The notes: generated by a model from the sequence alone, not told the origin. A DNA stretch of 64,000 nucleotides from Corynebacterium pelargi (GCF_014635485.1 NZ_BMCX01000004.1:124001-188000); one strand, 5' to 3'. Shown: positions 37,114-45,922, numbered from the stretch's first letter. Numbers and translations are program-made.

Positions 37114-38315
37114 CGCACTTCGATACTCAGAGCAAACAAGCCATCCAAAGGCTGCTCGATCACGCACAGGATGCCGCTACCGAGGATCTGATTGCCCTTA
37201 TTGGACAGGTCCCGGCGGATCCGAGCGCCCCAGAGCCGCAGCAGTGGTCAGCTCGTATCCACGCCATTCGCCAATGCGTGCTCTATGCACCGCATAGCCT
37301 GCAGGCTGCCCGGGTGATGTGGCGGGTGCTATCGCCTGAATTCGCAATGAGTTTTGAGCAATCAACATCGTGCGCAATGCAAGAAGTGCTCCAAGACCTT
37401 GCTGCAAACTGCGCCTTTTTACCGCACGAGGTGCAGGCACTGGAGCGTTTATTAGACAACCTGGAATCCGGGCAGGCACGCTTTGATGCACAGCAGTTGC
37501 TGGTTCTTGCCCAATCGGATTGGCAGGCATTGGCCAAGGTGGATGTTTCCGTGCCGCGCAATCGCCCGGAAAAGAGGGTGTGGGATGCCTATGAGCAAAT
37601 GGAGGCATCGGCTGGCACTACCAGCATTGCCGCCTGCTTGCTGGGGGATTTCGGCTCCCAATCCGAAACGCATATTGATGGGCGTTTGATTGACAGCGCT
37701 TTGCTCAAAGAGGCCTCCCAAAGCCTGGGCAACCGGTTTAGAACGGGCTCGAAGCAGGCGGTGGCTGCCGTCGAATTGATCCAGCGGATCCAGCAACTCG
37801 AAGCCTCGGCGCCGATCATTGCTCGGCATACCTGCTGGCTTTTGGCCGGATCCGAGGTACCGGCACTGGCACGAGTGGCAATGCGCCTTGATGCCGATTC
37901 CTATTGGAGGGATATCGAAGGCTTGCTCAGCGTGCTCGCCTCCGGTGAAGGCCTACTGGGCGAGGATCTGCTCCTGGTGAGCGAAGATTCGCGTGGCGGC
38001 TCCGCGCCGGTAGCCGGGGCCAAAAGCCAGCTTTCACCTTTCGCGGCAGCCATGTACACGCTGCTGAGCATCGAGGTGCTGCTGACGCTCCTGGCGCTTG
38101 GAGGCTCACAACTGTGGGGCGGATTGCTCACAGGTGTGGTGGCGACTATCGCAATGATCAAGCTCCAGCCAAGAACTCCCGCAGGCAAATTCACCCTGCT
38201 TGGCATGCTCATCGGCCTTTGTAGCCTCCCCATCCGCTTTTTCGGAATGACGGGGCTGCTGATCATCCTCGGATCGATCATCGGGGGCCTGATCAGGCTC
38301 ACGCAACGTCGATAA
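37110..38315 (+). CDS. Helical protein with C-terminal membrane segments, unknown function
   Basis: The 401-residue protein has about 310 mostly helical, soluble residues and then three or four hydrophobic segments near the C-terminus (AAMYTLLSIEVLLTLLALGG, LLTGVVATIAMI, GLLIILGSIIGGLI). This tail-anchored plan would hold a large cytoplasmic domain at the membrane. The family is not recognised. It starts inside the stop of the previous gene with AGGAG upstream, and ends 24 bp before the GrpE-like gene. Confidence 0.62.
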   Translation: MTHFDTQSKQAIQRLLDHAQDAATEDLIALIGQVPADPSAPEPQQWSARIHAIRQCVLYAPHSLQAARVMWRVLSPEFAMSFEQSTSCAMQEVLQDLAANCAFLPHEVQALERLLDNLESGQARFDAQQLLVLAQSDWQALAKVDVSVPRNRPEKRVWDAYEQMEASAGTTSIAACLLGDFGSQSETHIDGRLIDSALLKEASQSLGNRFRTGSKQAVAAVELIQRIQQLEASAPIIARHTCWLLAGSEVPALARVAMRLDADSYWRDIEGLLSVLASGEGLLGEDLLLVSEDSRGGSAPVAGAKSQLSPFAAAMYTLLSIEVLLTLLALGGSQLWGGLLTGVVATIAMIKLQPRTPAGKFTLLGMLIGLCSLPIRFFGMTGLLIILGSIIGGLIRLTQRR

Positions 38316-38339
38316 GCCTCGAAACTAAAAGGAGAAACT

Positions 38340-38894
38340 ATGTTCAAAGCACCAAAGCCCACGGCAACCCACGAGGACGAGGGTGTGGATGTGCCTGAAT
38401 TTGATATCGAAGAGGCGCTGAGCAGGTGTGATGCGCGCTTGGACACGATGAATGAAGTGCTCAGGCGCCAAGAAGCCACGTTGCAGGAGCTCACGCAGCG
38501 AAATTGGTACGCCAGGATCACAGGTGGGTGCGCGAAGCTGGCTGATCTTCATGATGAGTTGATCAACGATCTCTACCTTGCCCAGCGCGCAGGGGAGGAG
38601 ACTGAACAGATTTCCTATCTTGTCGACGCCACACGCGATGCATTGGAGGCCTTCGGCGTCGGAATTGTTGAGGTGAAACAAGGCGATGCATTCAATCCTC
38701 GGCTGCACCGAAGAACTCGCGTGGAAGAGGTGAGTGACCCGAGCCTCGACCGCACAGTGGGAACGCTCAGAAGACCAGTCCACGCCTACCTTTTCCCCAC
38801 ATCAGACCCATTGATCGTGCTGAGCCAAGCCAAAGTGCCGGTGTGCCAAATGCGAGTAGATAGCGAAGAAGCTGAAAGGAAAGAACATGGCTAA
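38340..38894 (+). CDS. GrpE-like nucleotide exchange factor
   Basis: The 184-residue protein has a long N-terminal coiled coil (about 25-75, MNEVLRRQEATLQELTQRN), helices with LVDATRDALEAFGVGIVEVK, and the small beta domain of GrpE (GDAFNPRLH, then TVGTLRRPVHAYLF). GrpE opens Hsp70 to release ADP. The sequence is far from housekeeping GrpE. It overlaps the Hsp70-like gene by 8 bp, so the two are probably made together as a dedicated pair. Confidence 0.72.
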   Translation: MFKAPKPTATHEDEGVDVPEFDIEEALSRCDARLDTMNEVLRRQEATLQELTQRNWYARITGGCAKLADLHDELINDLYLAQRAGEETEQISYLVDATRDALEAFGVGIVEVKQGDAFNPRLHRRTRVEEVSDPSLDRTVGTLRRPVHAYLFPTSDPLIVLSQAKVPVCQMRVDSEEAERKEHG

Positions 38895-40503
38895 GAACGT
38901 ATTCGGGATTGATTTGGGCACATCAAATAGTGCGATTGCCTATTTGGATGCGCTCGGGGTTCCCAAGATCAAAGAAAATAGGGAAGGTGACCTCGTCACA
39001 CCGAGCGTGGTGTGGTTTGAGGGCGAAACCAGCACGGTTGTGGGTAAAGCGGCAAGGGATGAGAAGCTTTTTAGCCCTGAGCAGGTAGTTGAGCTAGTCA
39101 AGCGAGAGATGGGAACCGATAGGCGGTGGCAATTCCACGGCAAGGAGTTCACCGCTGAGTCGATCTCTTCGCTGATCCTGCGCTCTTTAGTAGACCTTGT
39201 TGAAGACGGCCCTGGAAAAACGCCCGTGGTGATTACGGTGCCTGCTTATTTTGGGGCCAAGGAGCGCGAAGCCACCCGAAACGCCGGGGAGATCGCGAAT
39301 GTGGAGGTGCTGAATTTGGTGCCGGAGCCGGTGGCCGCCGCGCTTTTCTACGATGCGCAATCGCCGCTCAGCGGCAAGAACCTATTGGTCTATGACCTAG
39401 GTGGCGGCACCTTTGATGTCACGGCTGTTCGAGGCGAAGGCAATGTATTCGATATCCTCGCAACCGACGGCGATGCTCGGCTCGGCGGTGCCGATTGGGA
39501 TCGGATGTTAAGCGATTATCTGCTGGATAGGTTCATCGAAGAAACATCCGATGAGCAGGCAGAAGAAGACGATACCCTCCGGCTGAAACTGCAGGAACAG
39601 GCCGTGGCCTGCAAAGAGGCACTCAGTTCAGCCCAGTCTTATACCGTGCGCCTTGCCAGCGATACCGGTAGCCGCGCCAAGATAAAGGTGACGCGAGAAG
39701 AGTTCGAGCAATTAACCGCACCCCTGCTTGAGCGCACCGAGCTGTGCATGGAGCGGTTGTTTCAGCAGGTGGAGGAAAAAGAACCCGGATTTGCATTCGA
39801 TGAAGTCATCCTGGTTGGTGGATCTTCCAGGATGGTGGCGATCAGCGAGCTGGTGCAGCGAGCAACTGGTTTGAAGCCGCGGATATTTGAACCGGATTTG
39901 GCGGTAGCCAAGGGTGCTGCGATTTCTGCAACGATCAGCCAATTGCAAGTGCTCGCAGGTGAGGGTTCCGCCGAGGCGGCTGTTGCGGAATTTGCCAGGG
40001 CATCGGGCATTGATGCCGCGCAATTGGCGGCGTTGTCGAGTAAGAAGGTCTTGAATGTGATTCCGAAGGCGATCGGGTTCAAGGTGTACGACCGGGAGAC
40101 TGGCGAGCCTTTTATTGATCACGTGATCGCACAGAACACGACCATCCCGCTTGCACAGAAGGCGTGTCGCCATTACCTCACGCTTGAGGATTATCAGCAG
40201 GCTGTGGAGCTGACCTTGTATCAGCAAGCCAGTGATATCGCCTCTGATAATCCAGATTTGAATGAGGTGATTACCGGTTCAGAGGCGCGGCTTACGGGCA
40301 TTCCGCCGCTGCCTCAAGGACAACCAATCCAGATCGAGGTGGATGTTGCAGGCGATGGGCTCATCACCGTGCAAGGAACACACCTTCCTTCAGGAAAATC
40401 AATGACCTCGAATGTGCGCATCGGTGTGATGTCTGAGGCCGAGATTTCCAAGGCTAAAGAAAGCCTGAAGGGGATGCGGGTGAGCACCGGAGATGCGAGC
40501 TAG
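38887..40503 (+). CDS. Hsp70-family protein without a full lid domain
   Basis: The 538-residue protein has the complete Hsp70 ATPase domain: GIDLGTSNSAIAYL (phosphate 1), VYDLGGGTFDVTAV (phosphate 2) and ILVGGSSRM (adenosine). A substrate-binding beta domain follows (about 395-515). It ends shortly after, without the C-terminal helical lid and EEVD-like tail of DnaK (about 610-640 residues). The middle region around 345-390 contains an Ala-rich insertion. It is not the housekeeping dnaK, whose usual grpE-dnaJ context is absent. A membrane-linked or signalling role is inferred from the neighbours. Confidence 0.85.
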   Translation: MAKNVFGIDLGTSNSAIAYLDALGVPKIKENREGDLVTPSVVWFEGETSTVVGKAARDEKLFSPEQVVELVKREMGTDRRWQFHGKEFTAESISSLILRSLVDLVEDGPGKTPVVITVPAYFGAKEREATRNAGEIANVEVLNLVPEPVAAALFYDAQSPLSGKNLLVYDLGGGTFDVTAVRGEGNVFDILATDGDARLGGADWDRMLSDYLLDRFIEETSDEQAEEDDTLRLKLQEQAVACKEALSSAQSYTVRLASDTGSRAKIKVTREEFEQLTAPLLERTELCMERLFQQVEEKEPGFAFDEVILVGGSSRMVAISELVQRATGLKPRIFEPDLAVAKGAAISATISQLQVLAGEGSAEAAVAEFARASGIDAAQLAALSSKKVLNVIPKAIGFKVYDRETGEPFIDHVIAQNTTIPLAQKACRHYLTLEDYQQAVELTLYQQASDIASDNPDLNEVITGSEARLTGIPPLPQGQPIQIEVDVAGDGLITVQGTHLPSGKSMTSNVRIGVMSEAEISKAKESLKGMRVSTGDAS

Positions 40504-40517
40504 AAGTGGCAATGATG

Positions 40518-40551
40518 AAACCCTGGTACATGATCTGTACCAGGGTTTTGT
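40518..40551. terminator. Terminator after the Hsp70 gene
   Basis: A perfect 13-bp stem (AAACCCTGGTACA with TGTACCAGGGTTT, loop TGATC) starts 15 bp after the Hsp70 stop. It is also placed to end the convergent DUF4236 transcript. Confidence 0.85.
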
Positions 40552-40560
40552 GTTGGGCGC

Positions 40561-40749
40561 TTATCGACGCCGCGTGCGCCGGTAAGTCAGCCCCTTGATC
40601 GGGGTGTGAAGAGTTTTGGTGCGCGATCCATTGGCGTTGCGTGTGAAACGCACAGGGCCGAGGCGATACGAGTAGCCGACGCCTGATCTGGATACCGTGA
40701 CCCTTGATCGCTTGGTGGGACGGAAAATTTTGCGGAAACTAAACAACAT
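40561..40749 (-). CDS. DUF4236-like small basic protein
   Basis: The 62-residue Arg-rich protein has the DUF4236 pattern: an FSFRK start, a central VSRSGVGYSYRLGPVRFTRN and a GLTYRR end. The family is small, beta-rich and uncharacterised. A very strong ribosome site (AAGGAGG, 7 nt before the ATG at 40749) supports it as a real gene. The 17-bp motif 56 bp upstream links it to the kinase/Hsp70 cassette. A paralogue lies at 55480. Confidence 0.65.
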   Translation of the reverse strand: MLFSFRKIFRPTKRSRVTVSRSGVGYSYRLGPVRFTRNANGSRTKTLHTPIKGLTYRRTRRR

Positions 40750-40805
40750 CCTGTGCCTCCTTATCGAGTTTCAGTGTTGAAAGTAATTGCCGTATCTCCG
40801 ATGGT

Positions 40806-40822
40806 CACCGGGAGTTCTCCCC
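40806..40822 (-). promoter_or_regulatory. 17-bp hyphenated palindrome, copy 2 (upstream of the DUF4236 gene)
   Basis: On the plus strand the bases read CACCGGGAGTTCTCCCC, the exact complement of the copy at 36261-36277. It lies 56 bp upstream of the minus-strand ATG at 40749. Confidence 0.6.
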
Positions 40823-40915
40823 TGTACATCGGCCACTGTGCTTTTGAGCCTTAAAGGGGCAGTGGGGCCGAATATTTTTCTTCCTGGCGTCGTTGTGAGC
40901 AGGGGCTTTAAAAAT

Positions 40916-40926
40916 TTGTCAGACAA
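40916..40926. promoter_or_regulatory. GntR/FadR-type operator candidate TTGTC-A-GACAA
   Basis: The 11-bp palindrome TTGTCAGACAA has the half-sites typical of FadR/GntR-family regulators. It lies about 120 bp upstream of the PTS permease gene, in a 298-bp gap that otherwise shows only the 17-bp motif copy. Confidence 0.4.
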
Positions 40927-41047
40927 CTGATGTTTTTGGGCGCTAAACTGAGAAATACAAGCGCAAGGTTTCGGCGAGAGCGTCGCTTATGCTTCTTGCC
41001 GCCTCTCGTCGAAAGGCTTGCTTTTCCCCTCAACGAAAGGAAGTGCC

Positions 41048-42613
41048 ATGAAGACGGTGAGTGCGCAACTGCAGCGTCTAGGCAAAGCCTTGATGGGCGC
41101 GGTGGCCGTGATGCCGGTGGCCGCGATCCTGCTCGGCCTTGGCTACTGGGTGGATCCCGCAGGCTGGGGCTCCGGCAACGTTGTATCCATGGTGTTGATC
41201 GCCTCCGGCAAAGCGGTGCTGGATAACCTCGGCTGGATCTTCGCCATTGCCATTGCCTTCGGCTGGGCAAAAGATTCCAACGGTGCCGCAGCACTCTCAG
41301 GTTGGGTTGGCTTTGCCACAGTCACCACCTTGATCTCGCCAGAAAACGTCGCCACCTTCAAAGGGCTCGGCGACCCAACAGAACTCACCGGCGATGCAGC
41401 CCTCGACTGGGCCTCGCACGGATGGGACGCCATTAATGGCAAGAACGTGCTCATCGGTATCGCGGTGGGTATCTTGGCCGGCTGGACCTACAACAAGTTC
41501 CACACGGTCAAACTGCCCCCATACCTAGCATTCTTCGGCGGCAGGCGCCTGGTGCCGATTTTGACCTCGGTCTTTTCCATCGTGCTCGCCGGCATCCTCT
41601 TTATTGCCTGGCCGTACATCTACAACGTGCTGTTTAACTTCGGCGAATGGATCCAAGGCATGGGCGTGCTCGGCGCCGGCATCTACGGCTTTGCCAACCG
41701 CCTGTTAATCCCCACCGGTTTGCACCACGCACTGAACTCCATTTTCTGGTTCGATGTGATCGGCGTGAACGACATTGGCAAGTTCCTCGGCGGAGCAGAG
41801 ACCATCGAGGCCGCACGCAACGCCACCGACGCCGCATCCTGCCCCGGCCTCTGGGAAAACAACGTCTGCCAGGTAGAAGGCATTACCGGCCGCTACCTCG
41901 CCGGCTTCTTCCCCGTGATGATGTTCGGCCTGCCCGGTGCAGCACTTGCTATGTACCTGCGCGCCGATGCCTCCCGCAAGAAGGTGGTGGGCTCCCTCAT
42001 GCTCGCCGGTGCGCTGACCTCCTTCCTCACCGGTGTAACCGAGCCGCTGGAATTCTCCTTCATGTTCCTTGCACCGGCCCTCTACGTGGTGCACGCGCTG
42101 CTCACCGGCCTGTCCTTGGCCCTGGCCGCGGCCTTTGAGTGGACCTCGGGATTCGCCTTCTCTGCAGGCTTTATCGACATGGTGCTCCAAGCCCGCAACC
42201 CCTTGGCGCATCAATGGTGGATGCTCATCGTGCTCGGCGTGGTCTACTTCGCCGTGTACTTCGGCATCTTCTACTTCCTCATTGGCAAGTTCAACCTCTC
42301 CACACCTGGACGCAATGAAGAAGTAGAAGGCGAACAGGAAGCCGAACTCCCGGCCGATGCCTCCACCGAGCAGATTGCCGCCCAGATCCTGGCAGGCCTG
42401 GGAGGCTCGGAAAACATCAAGGTGCTCGACCACTGCGCCACGCGCCTTCGCGTGAACGTGGAGGACTACACCAAGGTTGATGAAGCAACCATCAAGCGCG
42501 CTGGGGTGGTGGGCGTGATGCGCCCATCCCAAGACAACGTGCAAGTGGTCATCGGCCCCGATGTTGAATTCGTCTATGACGAAGTTGGCAGGCAGATGAA
42601 AACCAGCGCCTAA
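41048..42613 (+). CDS. nagE: PTS permease EIICB, N-acetylglucosamine/glucose type
   Basis: The 521-residue protein has the IIC sugar channel first (about ten membrane segments; FFGGRRLVPIL, GLHHALNSIFWF, FGLPGAALAMY) and a IIB domain at the end with the phosphorylated Cys in DHCATRLRV. The domain order and the loop before GLPGAALAMY are closer to NagE than to corynebacterial PtsG, which begins with IIB. No IIA domain is fused, so a IIA from another protein must supply phosphate. The ATG at 41048 follows AAAGGAA. The substrate is inferred. Confidence 0.8.
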   Translation: MKTVSAQLQRLGKALMGAVAVMPVAAILLGLGYWVDPAGWGSGNVVSMVLIASGKAVLDNLGWIFAIAIAFGWAKDSNGAAALSGWVGFATVTTLISPENVATFKGLGDPTELTGDAALDWASHGWDAINGKNVLIGIAVGILAGWTYNKFHTVKLPPYLAFFGGRRLVPILTSVFSIVLAGILFIAWPYIYNVLFNFGEWIQGMGVLGAGIYGFANRLLIPTGLHHALNSIFWFDVIGVNDIGKFLGGAETIEAARNATDAASCPGLWENNVCQVEGITGRYLAGFFPVMMFGLPGAALAMYLRADASRKKVVGSLMLAGALTSFLTGVTEPLEFSFMFLAPALYVVHALLTGLSLALAAAFEWTSGFAFSAGFIDMVLQARNPLAHQWWMLIVLGVVYFAVYFGIFYFLIGKFNLSTPGRNEEVEGEQEAELPADASTEQIAAQILAGLGGSENIKVLDHCATRLRVNVEDYTKVDEATIKRAGVVGVMRPSQDNVQVVIGPDVEFVYDEVGRQMKTSA

Positions 42614-43425
42614 AACTGCTGAGTAAACCTGCGCAACCACCCCATGATCAGTGGGGTGGTTTCTGCGTCATAAGGGGCCCCAAGTACTTCATGGCGCCCA
42701 CCGGCAACCTCGTAATACTGCACGTCCACGCCACGGCGCTCTGCGCTTTTGACCAATTCGCGGGTGCCTTCGGGGTTCACAATCTCATCGGAGGTGCCCT
42801 GGATAGCAAGCAGCGGCACCCAAAGCGGCCACTGCTGCTTATCTTCTAAGGCCTTCTGGCCTTCGGCGTACATGGTAGAAGCACTCAACAGTGGCACCTT
42901 GCCCACATAATTCAGTGGATCTTCTACATATTTGCGCTGCACATCTTCATCGGAAGTCAATTGCTCAGGCGGAATCGCCGCGGTGCCCAGCCGGGGTAAC
43001 ACCCGAGCCACTTGGCGAGCAGCACGCATGATCGGCTTGGGCATGGCATTGCCCAGGCTTAAAGCCGGTGCAGAAAGAATGACACCGCCAATGCCATGGG
43101 GGTGCTGCAGCGTGGACGCAGCGGTAATGAGCCCACCCATGGAGTGGCCAAGCAGAATCATGGTGGAGGTGCGCATCGTGGAGGCCACCTCATTTCTGGC
43201 TTTGAGGTGTGCACGAATCAGTGCTTCTACATCCACACAGGCCTTGGATTTTTCTTCCTCAACATTGCTGCCGTGATGGGCGTGGTCGTAGCTGACCACG
43301 TCGAATCCGTGATGGTTGAGTTGATGGATAAGCTGTGTGTAGCGGCCTTGGTGTTCGGCAAAACCGTGAGCGATGAGAACGGTTGCGCCAGGCTCGTGTT
43401 GCGTGTGGTGAGACTGTAGGTTCAT
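42610..43425 (-). CDS. Alpha/beta hydrolase, monoacylglycerol lipase-like
   Basis: The 271-residue protein is a serine hydrolase of the lysophospholipase/monoglyceride lipase group. Features are the oxyanion motif VLIAHGFAEHQGRY, the nucleophile elbow GHSMGG (Ser about 99), an Asp in GTSDEIVNPEG and the final His in GGRHEVLG. I choose ATG at 43425; the frame extends upstream only by overlapping the divergent nucleoside hydrolase. It overlaps nagE by 4 bp, convergently. The natural substrate is unknown. Confidence 0.85.
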   Translation of the reverse strand: MNLQSHHTQHEPGATVLIAHGFAEHQGRYTQLIHQLNHHGFDVVSYDHAHHGSNVEEEKSKACVDVEALIRAHLKARNEVASTMRTSTMILLGHSMGGLITAASTLQHPHGIGGVILSAPALSLGNAMPKPIMRAARQVARVLPRLGTAAIPPEQLTSDEDVQRKYVEDPLNYVGKVPLLSASTMYAEGQKALEDKQQWPLWVPLLAIQGTSDEIVNPEGTRELVKSAERRGVDVQYYEVAGGRHEVLGAPYDAETTPLIMGWLRRFTQQF

Positions 43426-43491
43426 AGCCTTTAGTATGCCGTGGCGCAGCCGAGGCCGCGCGTTTTCCGCAAACTTCGCGATTGGAGCATC

Positions 43492-44481
43492 ATGCCCAAG
43501 GTCATCTACGACTGCGACCCCGGCCACGACGACGCCGTAGCCCTCTTACTAGCGTGGGGCAACCCCGATATTGAACTGCTCGGTGTTACCACCGTTGCAG
43601 GTAATCAAACCCTAGAAAAGGTCACCAACAACGCACGAGCGCTGGCTCGCGTCGCTGGCATCAGCGGGGTGCCTTTTGCCGCCGGCGCCGATCGACCCCT
43701 GCTTGGCCCACAGCTCATCCCCGAAGAAATCCACGGGGACTCCGGGCTCGACGGCCCACAACTGCCAGCCGCAGGAGTAGAGCTGGACTCACGCCACGCC
43801 GTGAACCTCATCGCCGACCTCGTGCGCGAGCACGCGCCGGGCGAGATCACGCTGGTGCCCACCGGTGCGCTGACGAATATCGCGCTATTTGCGCGCTTGT
43901 ACCCGGAGCTGATTGAGCGCGTCGCCGGTATCACCTTGATGGGAGGAGGCCACCACAGCGGCAATATGACCCCGGCGGCCGAATTCAATATCTTGGCCGA
44001 CCCGGAAGCCGCACGCATCGTCTTCGAAGCGGCGTGGCCAATCACCATGGTGGGCCTGGACGTTACCCACCAGGTGCTTGCGGTGCCCGAGCGCCTCCAA
44101 CAGCTTCAGGGCGTTGGCACCGATGTATCCCAATTCGTAGCCGAACTCATCGAGTTCTTCGGCCAGGCCTATATGCAAGAACGTGGCTATCCCGGCCCGC
44201 CCATGCATGATCCACTGGCGATGGCCGCGGTGGCAGACCCTAGCGTGCTGCGCACCGTTGCCGCCGATGTCTATGTAGAAACCCAAGGCGATTATGCCCG
44301 GGGCCAAACAATCGTCGATTTCCGCACCACCTGGGATGATGGTGAACCCGCAAGGCTTGGGGTTCGCGATGCTCAGGAAGGCGCACCGCGCCATCGCGTG
44401 GCAATGGATGTGGATCGCGAAAAATTCTGGACGCTGCTCGTCGATGCTCTTGAACACATCGGCAACACCAACTTCGCCTAA
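43492..44481 (+). CDS. rihA: Ribonucleoside hydrolase
   Basis: The 329-residue inosine/uridine-preferring nucleoside hydrolase splits the N-glycosidic bond of ribonucleosides. The calcium-binding signature DCDPGHDDA is at the N-terminus, with VPTGALTNIALFARLYPE and HDPLAMAAVADP further on. ATG at 43492 has TTGGAG 4 nt upstream. An MFS permease follows 18 bp downstream, and in C. glutamicum a uridine hydrolase and the UriT permease are similarly paired, so pyrimidine ribonucleosides are the likely substrates. Confidence 0.9.
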   Translation: MPKVIYDCDPGHDDAVALLLAWGNPDIELLGVTTVAGNQTLEKVTNNARALARVAGISGVPFAAGADRPLLGPQLIPEEIHGDSGLDGPQLPAAGVELDSRHAVNLIADLVREHAPGEITLVPTGALTNIALFARLYPELIERVAGITLMGGGHHSGNMTPAAEFNILADPEAARIVFEAAWPITMVGLDVTHQVLAVPERLQQLQGVGTDVSQFVAELIEFFGQAYMQERGYPGPPMHDPLAMAAVADPSVLRTVAADVYVETQGDYARGQTIVDFRTTWDDGEPARLGVRDAQEGAPRHRVAMDVDREKFWTLLVDALEHIGNTNFA

Positions 44482-44499
44482 GAAAAAGAAAGACTGCTG

Positions 44500-45921
44500 A
44501 TGAAACATTCCGACCCGGTAGATACACGCAAAGGCGGGTTGCCGCTTTTGATGTTCGTGCTGCTTAGCGCAGCCGTTGCATTCCAGCTCAATGCATCGAT
44601 GCTTTCGCCGGTGCTCAAAACCATGGCGCTTGAGCTCAACACCACCGAAGCCAAGGTGGGGCTGACTCAAACCGCCTTCTTTACCGCAGGCGCGATGTGC
44701 GGACTCTTCTTGCCGCGCTTTTCCGATATCGCAGGCCGTAAGAAGGTCCTGAGCTTCATGCTCGCCGTGATGGCTCTAGGCGGTGTGCTCGCAGCACTCG
44801 CGCCGAATATTTGGGTGCTGCTGTTTGCCCGCGCACTGCAGGGCATCGCAGGCCCGACCATCCCAATGACCCTGATCATGCTGCGCAGCCAGGTCAAAGA
44901 CGAAGTGCGCCTTGGCACCCTGCTTGGCCTGATCGCCGCCGTCAACGGTGGTATTGCAGGCATCGACGTGATCGTCGGCGGCTGGATGGCTGAGCACTAT
45001 GGTTTCCGCTCGGTGTTCTGGCTCATCGCCATCATCGGCGCGTTGGCGTGCCTGGTGGTAGTGAAGTGGGCTCCCGAATCCAAGCCCTCGAATAGCGTGC
45101 GCATGGACTGGATCGGTGCCGCCATTCTTGTGGTTTCCGTGCTGGCCTTTACCCTGGCCGCAAATGAGGCAGGCAAGGCCGGTGCCGCCAATTGGTTCCT
45201 CGTGCTCGGTTTGATCATCTTCGGGCTCGTGGTCTTTGCCATCTTCTGGAATTACGAGAACAAGCACACCCAACCGCTGGTGGCGCCGAAGTACCTGAAG
45301 CGCCGCGAGACGTGGGCGCTGCTGCTGACCACCGTGCTCACCATGACTGGTGTGTTCGCTGCCGTGAATGGCGTGGCTATCTCGCTGGCCCAAAACCCTG
45401 ACGCGGGCTTTGATATGCGGCCTGACTTCGCCAGCTTGATCATGCTCACCCCCTATGCGCTGGTGGGCTGGCTGGTAGGCCCGTTCGCTGGCCGCCTTGC
45501 ACCAAAGATTGGCTATGGCCGACTTCTGCGCATGGGCAATATTGCCTCCGCGCTGCTGTTGTTAGTGCTTGCCTTTGTGGGCGTGCACTCGCAGTTCATG
45601 CTGGTAGCAGTAGTGATCCTGCTTGGTGTTACCTACGCAGGTATTGGCAATATCGTGCTCAATAACCTCGGTGTGGTGAATTCGCCTGAGGATAATGAGG
45701 GCTTCTTGCCAGGCATGAACTCCGCGGCATTTAACCTCGGCGCAGGTATCTCCTTTGCGGTGCTGCCGGTATTCATGGTGGCTGGCTCGCCCGAGGGCTC
45801 GGATTCCACCGCCGGATACACCACGGCCTTTATCGTGGGCGCGGTGATCCTTGGTATCTCGGTTGCCACCAGCCTGTTCATCCCGAAGGTGCGCGCGCAG
45901 CGCGAAGCTCGGGTGCAATAA
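44500..45921 (+). CDS. uriT: MFS permease, UriT-like (nucleoside uptake)
   Basis: The 473-residue protein has 12-14 membrane segments and MFS motif A in loop 2-3 (PRFSDIAGRKKVLSF). Its DHA2-like sequence would suggest an exporter, but its position directly after the nucleoside hydrolase matches the corynebacterial uridine uptake pair. The start ATG at 44500 has only a weak AAAGA element. The stop is 1 bp from that of the convergent hydrolase. Confidence 0.72.
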   Translation: MKHSDPVDTRKGGLPLLMFVLLSAAVAFQLNASMLSPVLKTMALELNTTEAKVGLTQTAFFTAGAMCGLFLPRFSDIAGRKKVLSFMLAVMALGGVLAALAPNIWVLLFARALQGIAGPTIPMTLIMLRSQVKDEVRLGTLLGLIAAVNGGIAGIDVIVGGWMAEHYGFRSVFWLIAIIGALACLVVVKWAPESKPSNSVRMDWIGAAILVVSVLAFTLAANEAGKAGAANWFLVLGLIIFGLVVFAIFWNYENKHTQPLVAPKYLKRRETWALLLTTVLTMTGVFAAVNGVAISLAQNPDAGFDMRPDFASLIMLTPYALVGWLVGPFAGRLAPKIGYGRLLRMGNIASALLLLVLAFVGVHSQFMLVAVVILLGVTYAGIGNIVLNNLGVVNSPEDNEGFLPGMNSAAFNLGAGISFAVLPVFMVAGSPEGSDSTAGYTTAFIVGAVILGISVATSLFIPKVRAQREARVQ

Positions 45922-45922
45922 G

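Noticed and set aside
41048-42613. Calling the PTS permease ptsG
   Set aside because: Corynebacterial PtsG begins with the IIB domain and carries IIA; this protein is IIC-IIB with NagE-like loops.
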